This document shows, one piece after another, positions 61,828 through 64,000 of a DNA stretch of 64,000 nt. Numbering within the stretch: the first letter of the stretch is position 1; every line of letters starts with the position of its first letter. The position numbers and the translations under genes were made by a program. Location: NCBI RefSeq assembly GCF_001509555.1, contig NZ_LMAS01000004.1:293158-357157 (forward strand), written 5' to 3'. The stretch comes from Bacillus sp. FJAT-29937 (GTDB taxonomy: Bacteria; Bacillota; Bacilli; Bacillales; Cytobacillaceae). The notes under the pieces were generated by a model. It was given only the letters and a program-made list of their open reading frames with translations. It did no database searches and was not told the origin of the DNA.

Positions 61828-63334
61828 GCTGCTCTTCCTTTCCGCCGCTTGCATACAGCAAAATCTTCTCTTGTGTGGCTTCTTTACGGGAAAATTCCTT
61901 CACGATTTTGCCATCGTACATGACAAGAATTCGATCTGATATTCCAAGGATTTCATGAATTTCACTAGAAAAATAGATAACCCCTTTTTGCTTCTCTGAG
62001 ATTTGCCGAATGAGTTTAAATATATCAACCTTTGCCCCAATATCGACACCCTTTGTTGGCTCATCGAACAAATAAATGCTGGAATCCAGCGAGGTCCATT
62101 TTCCTATTGCCACCTTTTGCTGATTCCCGCCGCTTAAATGTACGAGCGGGGTTTCGGTATTGTTTGTTTTAATTTGAAGACTGGCGATGATTTTGTCAGC
62201 AAAGGCTGTTTCTGATGGCTTATGCATAAACAAACCCCGTGTAAATTTCCGTAGATTTGGAAAGGTGGAGTTGATTCTTAGAGATTCATGAACAAACAGA
62301 CCTTCTTTCCTCCGTTCTTCCGGAACAAGGGCAATACCTGCTTTAATGGCATCGGATGGATGGTGAATTTTTGCCGTTTTCTTATTAAGTGAAATTTTCC
62401 CGCGCTTAGCCGGAGTCACCCCGAATAATGTCTTTGCAAGCTCTGTCTTTCCAGCTCCAACTAAACCAACAACGCCAATAATTTCTCCTTCGGAAACCGA
62501 GAAAGAAATATCGTGAAGCTTATGACCATCAGTTAATTCCGATACTTCTAGTAATGTTGAACCGATGTGCTTCTCGTGCTTTCCAAGTTCACTAGTAAAG
62601 GCATCGCCGAGCATATCCTCAACAACCTGGTCTTGAGTAGTTAAGGCCGTTGCTGAAGTACTCACTGTTTTCCCTTCCCGCATCACAGTTACTCGGTCAC
62701 AAATTTCAAATACTTCCGGAAGCCGGTGTGAAATAAATACACAGCCGACACCTTGATTTTTTAATTTTTCCATCACGGAAAACAGCCGCTCCGATTCATG
62801 AACAGAAAGCGGGGCAGTCGGTTCATCGAAAATAATAATTTTTGCCGAATGAACTAATGCCCGTGCGATTAAAACAATCTGTTTTTCAGCAAGAGTCAGC
62901 TCTAGGGCTTGCTTCTGTACGGGAATATGCTCGGACTGGAGCTGTTTTAATGCCTCTTTTGCCCTTTCGTTGATCTTTTTTTTAGAAACGAAGAGAGTTT
63001 TTTGAGAGGCAAATGTATCAAGCATAATATTTTCAGCAACAGAAAGTTCAGGTACAATGGCTGTATCGACCTCTTGGTAAACACAATATACTCCCTGTTC
63101 CTTTGCTGCTTTAGGTGAATGGAACCGAATCGCTTTTCCATCAAGGAAAATCTCTCCGCCGTCATGCTCATACACTCCGGACAGAATTTTCATAAGCGTA
63201 CTTTTCCCAGCCCCATTCGCGCCGAGCAGTGCATGGATTTCTCCCTTTTTAAGCTGAAAAGAAGCATCATTCAGTGCCGATACTTTCCCAAATTGTTTTT
63301 GTATTTTTTCCATCGCTAGCAGCGTATCCGACAT
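61796..63334 (-). CDS. Sugar ABC transporter ATPase with two cassettes (RbsA-like)
   Basis: 512 residues, two fused ABC domains. Cassette 1: Walker A GANGAGKST, signature LTLAEKQIVLIARAL, Walker B IIIFDEPTAPL. Cassette 2: VGAGKTE, LSGGNQQKVAIGKW, IYLFDEPTKGVDIG. As in RbsA, the second Walker A is shortened. AAGGAGGAGATTTC precedes the ATG. It follows the binding-protein gene across a hairpin. Confidence 0.93.
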   Translation of the reverse strand: MSDTLLAMEKIQKQFGKVSALNDASFQLKKGEIHALLGANGAGKSTLMKILSGVYEHDGGEIFLDGKAIRFHSPKAAKEQGVYCVYQEVDTAIVPELSVAENIMLDTFASQKTLFVSKKKINERAKEALKQLQSEHIPVQKQALELTLAEKQIVLIARALVHSAKIIIFDEPTAPLSVHESERLFSVMEKLKNQGVGCVFISHRLPEVFEICDRVTVMREGKTVSTSATALTTQDQVVEDMLGDAFTSELGKHEKHIGSTLLEVSELTDGHKLHDISFSVSEGEIIGVVGLVGAGKTELAKTLFGVTPAKRGKISLNKKTAKIHHPSDAIKAGIALVPEERRKEGLFVHESLRINSTFPNLRKFTRGLFMHKPSETAFADKIIASLQIKTNNTETPLVHLSGGNQQKVAIGKWTSLDSSIYLFDEPTKGVDIGAKVDIFKLIRQISEKQKGVIYFSSEIHEILGISDRILVMYDGKIVKEFSRKEATQEKILLYASGGKEEQHEREKHPVSI

Positions 63335-63354
63335 GAAATCTCCTCCTTTCTGCA

Positions 63355-63384
63355 GAAAAGCCCGATACGAATATAGGGCTTTTC
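63355..63384 (-). terminator. Attenuator hairpin between sugar-binding protein and ATPase genes
   Basis: GAAAAGCCC and GGGCTTTTC are perfect nine-base arms with a 12-base loop, inside the operon and 15 bases downstream of the binding-protein stop. Confidence 0.75.
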
Positions 63385-63399
63385 CATTAGATCATTTGT

Positions 63400-64000
63400 C
63401 TATTTAAGCTGTTCCTCTAATTCTTTTAATGCATCGTTATAGCCTTGTTCACTCGCTCCCCAGCCTTTGATGTATTCGCTTAGCTCGTTTGTAGTGACTT
63501 GTTGGTCAGGAAGATTGGCTTTGTCTACAAATACTGGGTTAAGAACAATTTTTTGCTCTGGATTTTCGCCATTGATTTTTTGGTATAAATAACGAACTTG
63601 GATGCGTCCGATATCCTTAGGATCAACTGCAGCAGAAGCAACCCATGGACTATTTTCCTTTTGAATCATCTGCAGATCTTCATCACTCATGTCGATGCTG
63701 TAAACTTTAATGTCCGTTCTTCCGGCTTGCTCAATCGCACGCACAGCACCTTTAGCAAACTCATCCCAAGCTGCCCAAACAGCTGTGATTTGTCCTTCTT
63801 TCGGATATTGCTTCAAGATTGCTTCCATTTGTGCTTGTGTATCTAATGCTGTATTAGCTGTCGCTGCTCCAAATGCAGCAATTTCCTTAATACCTGAGTT
63901 GTTTTTCAAGAATGCTTCATAGGCTACTTGTCTTCTTTCCATTGGTGCAAAGCCAGCAACCCAAATTTTCACGATATTTGCTTCGCCATTTGCATCTTCA
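63400..64000 (-). CDS. Sugar ABC transporter substrate-binding protein, C-terminal part
   Basis: The reading frame is open to the right edge, so at least the signal peptide and first lobe are missing. The visible 200 residues are a type I periplasmic-binding (RbsB-like) C-terminal part, with ITAVWAAWDEFAKGAVRAIEQAG, IKVYSIDMSDEDLQMI and VDPKDIGRIQVRYLYQ. It heads the sugar ABC operon. Confidence 0.88.
   Translation of the reverse strand, partial: EDANGEANIVKIWVAGFAPMERRQVAYEAFLKNNSGIKEIAAFGAATANTALDTQAQMEAILKQYPKEGQITAVWAAWDEFAKGAVRAIEQAGRTDIKVYSIDMSDEDLQMIQKENSPWVASAAVDPKDIGRIQVRYLYQKINGENPEQKIVLNPVFVDKANLPDQQVTTNELSEYIKGWGASEQGYNDALKELEEQLK

Noticed and set aside
1..64000. tRNA, rRNA, insertion sequences or prophage genes
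   Set aside because: No transposase, integrase, phage structural gene or ribosomal RNA stretch was recognised. Small RNAs without obvious structure could have been missed by eye.

Overview
The window looks like a chromosomal segment of an AT-rich, endospore-forming member of the Bacillaceae. Supporting signs are AGGAGG-type ribosome binding sites, frequent TTG starts, CzrA/CzcD, FosB (bacillithiol-dependent), HelD, an AsnO-like amidotransferase, a CotY/CotZ-type coat protein and many YheC/YheD-type ATP-grasp proteins. I saw no rRNA, tRNA, insertion sequence, prophage or CRISPR array. Identities are judged from motifs and remembered family sequences, not from database searches.

Layout. 1-8.4 kb (minus strand): a secreted M23 endopeptidase, then a seven-gene unit of ATP-grasp ligase (D-Asp-ligase-like), atypical MurE-like ligase, AsnO-like amidotransferase, C39-like peptidase, Asp/Glu racemase and a small protein, ending in a clear terminator. 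8.4-15.8 kb: Cache-type histidine kinase and OmpR-type regulator beside an organic-anion MFS carrier, then a DHA1 efflux pump and a DedA protein. 15.9-21 kb: the branched-chain amino acid ABC operon livKHMGF. 21.2-31.2 kb: a NiaP-like carrier (apparent AUA start), an LtaS-family synthase, a polar amino acid ABC operon, czcD/czrA, and a YtrA-type GntR/ABC operon (apparent AUU start). 31.3-37.7 kb: helD, fosB, a class V aminotransferase, a Uma2 protein and an MscS channel.

37.8-54.0 kb is the most unusual region. It holds seven ATP-grasp genes, two Mur-ligase-type genes (one fused to an ATP-grasp half, an architecture recalling cyanophycin synthetase), two multi-domain NlpC/P60 proteins, a CotY/CotZ-type coat protein, a cysteine-rich orphan and a low-molecular-weight phosphatase. 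Several promoters contain the sigma-K -10 pattern CATANNNTA, and some have GerE-like boxes. I infer a late-sporulation, mother-cell island that makes or attaches a non-ribosomal peptide or amino acid polymer in the spore envelope. Part of it is a segmental duplication (ATP-grasp, terminator, NlpC/P60).

54-64 kb: a YbaK-type deacylase, an acyl-CoA dehydrogenase (YdbM-like) divergent from an amino acid ABC operon preceded by a nested palindromic repeat, a YitT protein, and the end of a sugar ABC operon that runs off the right edge. All four ABC operons carry a hairpin directly after the binding-protein gene.
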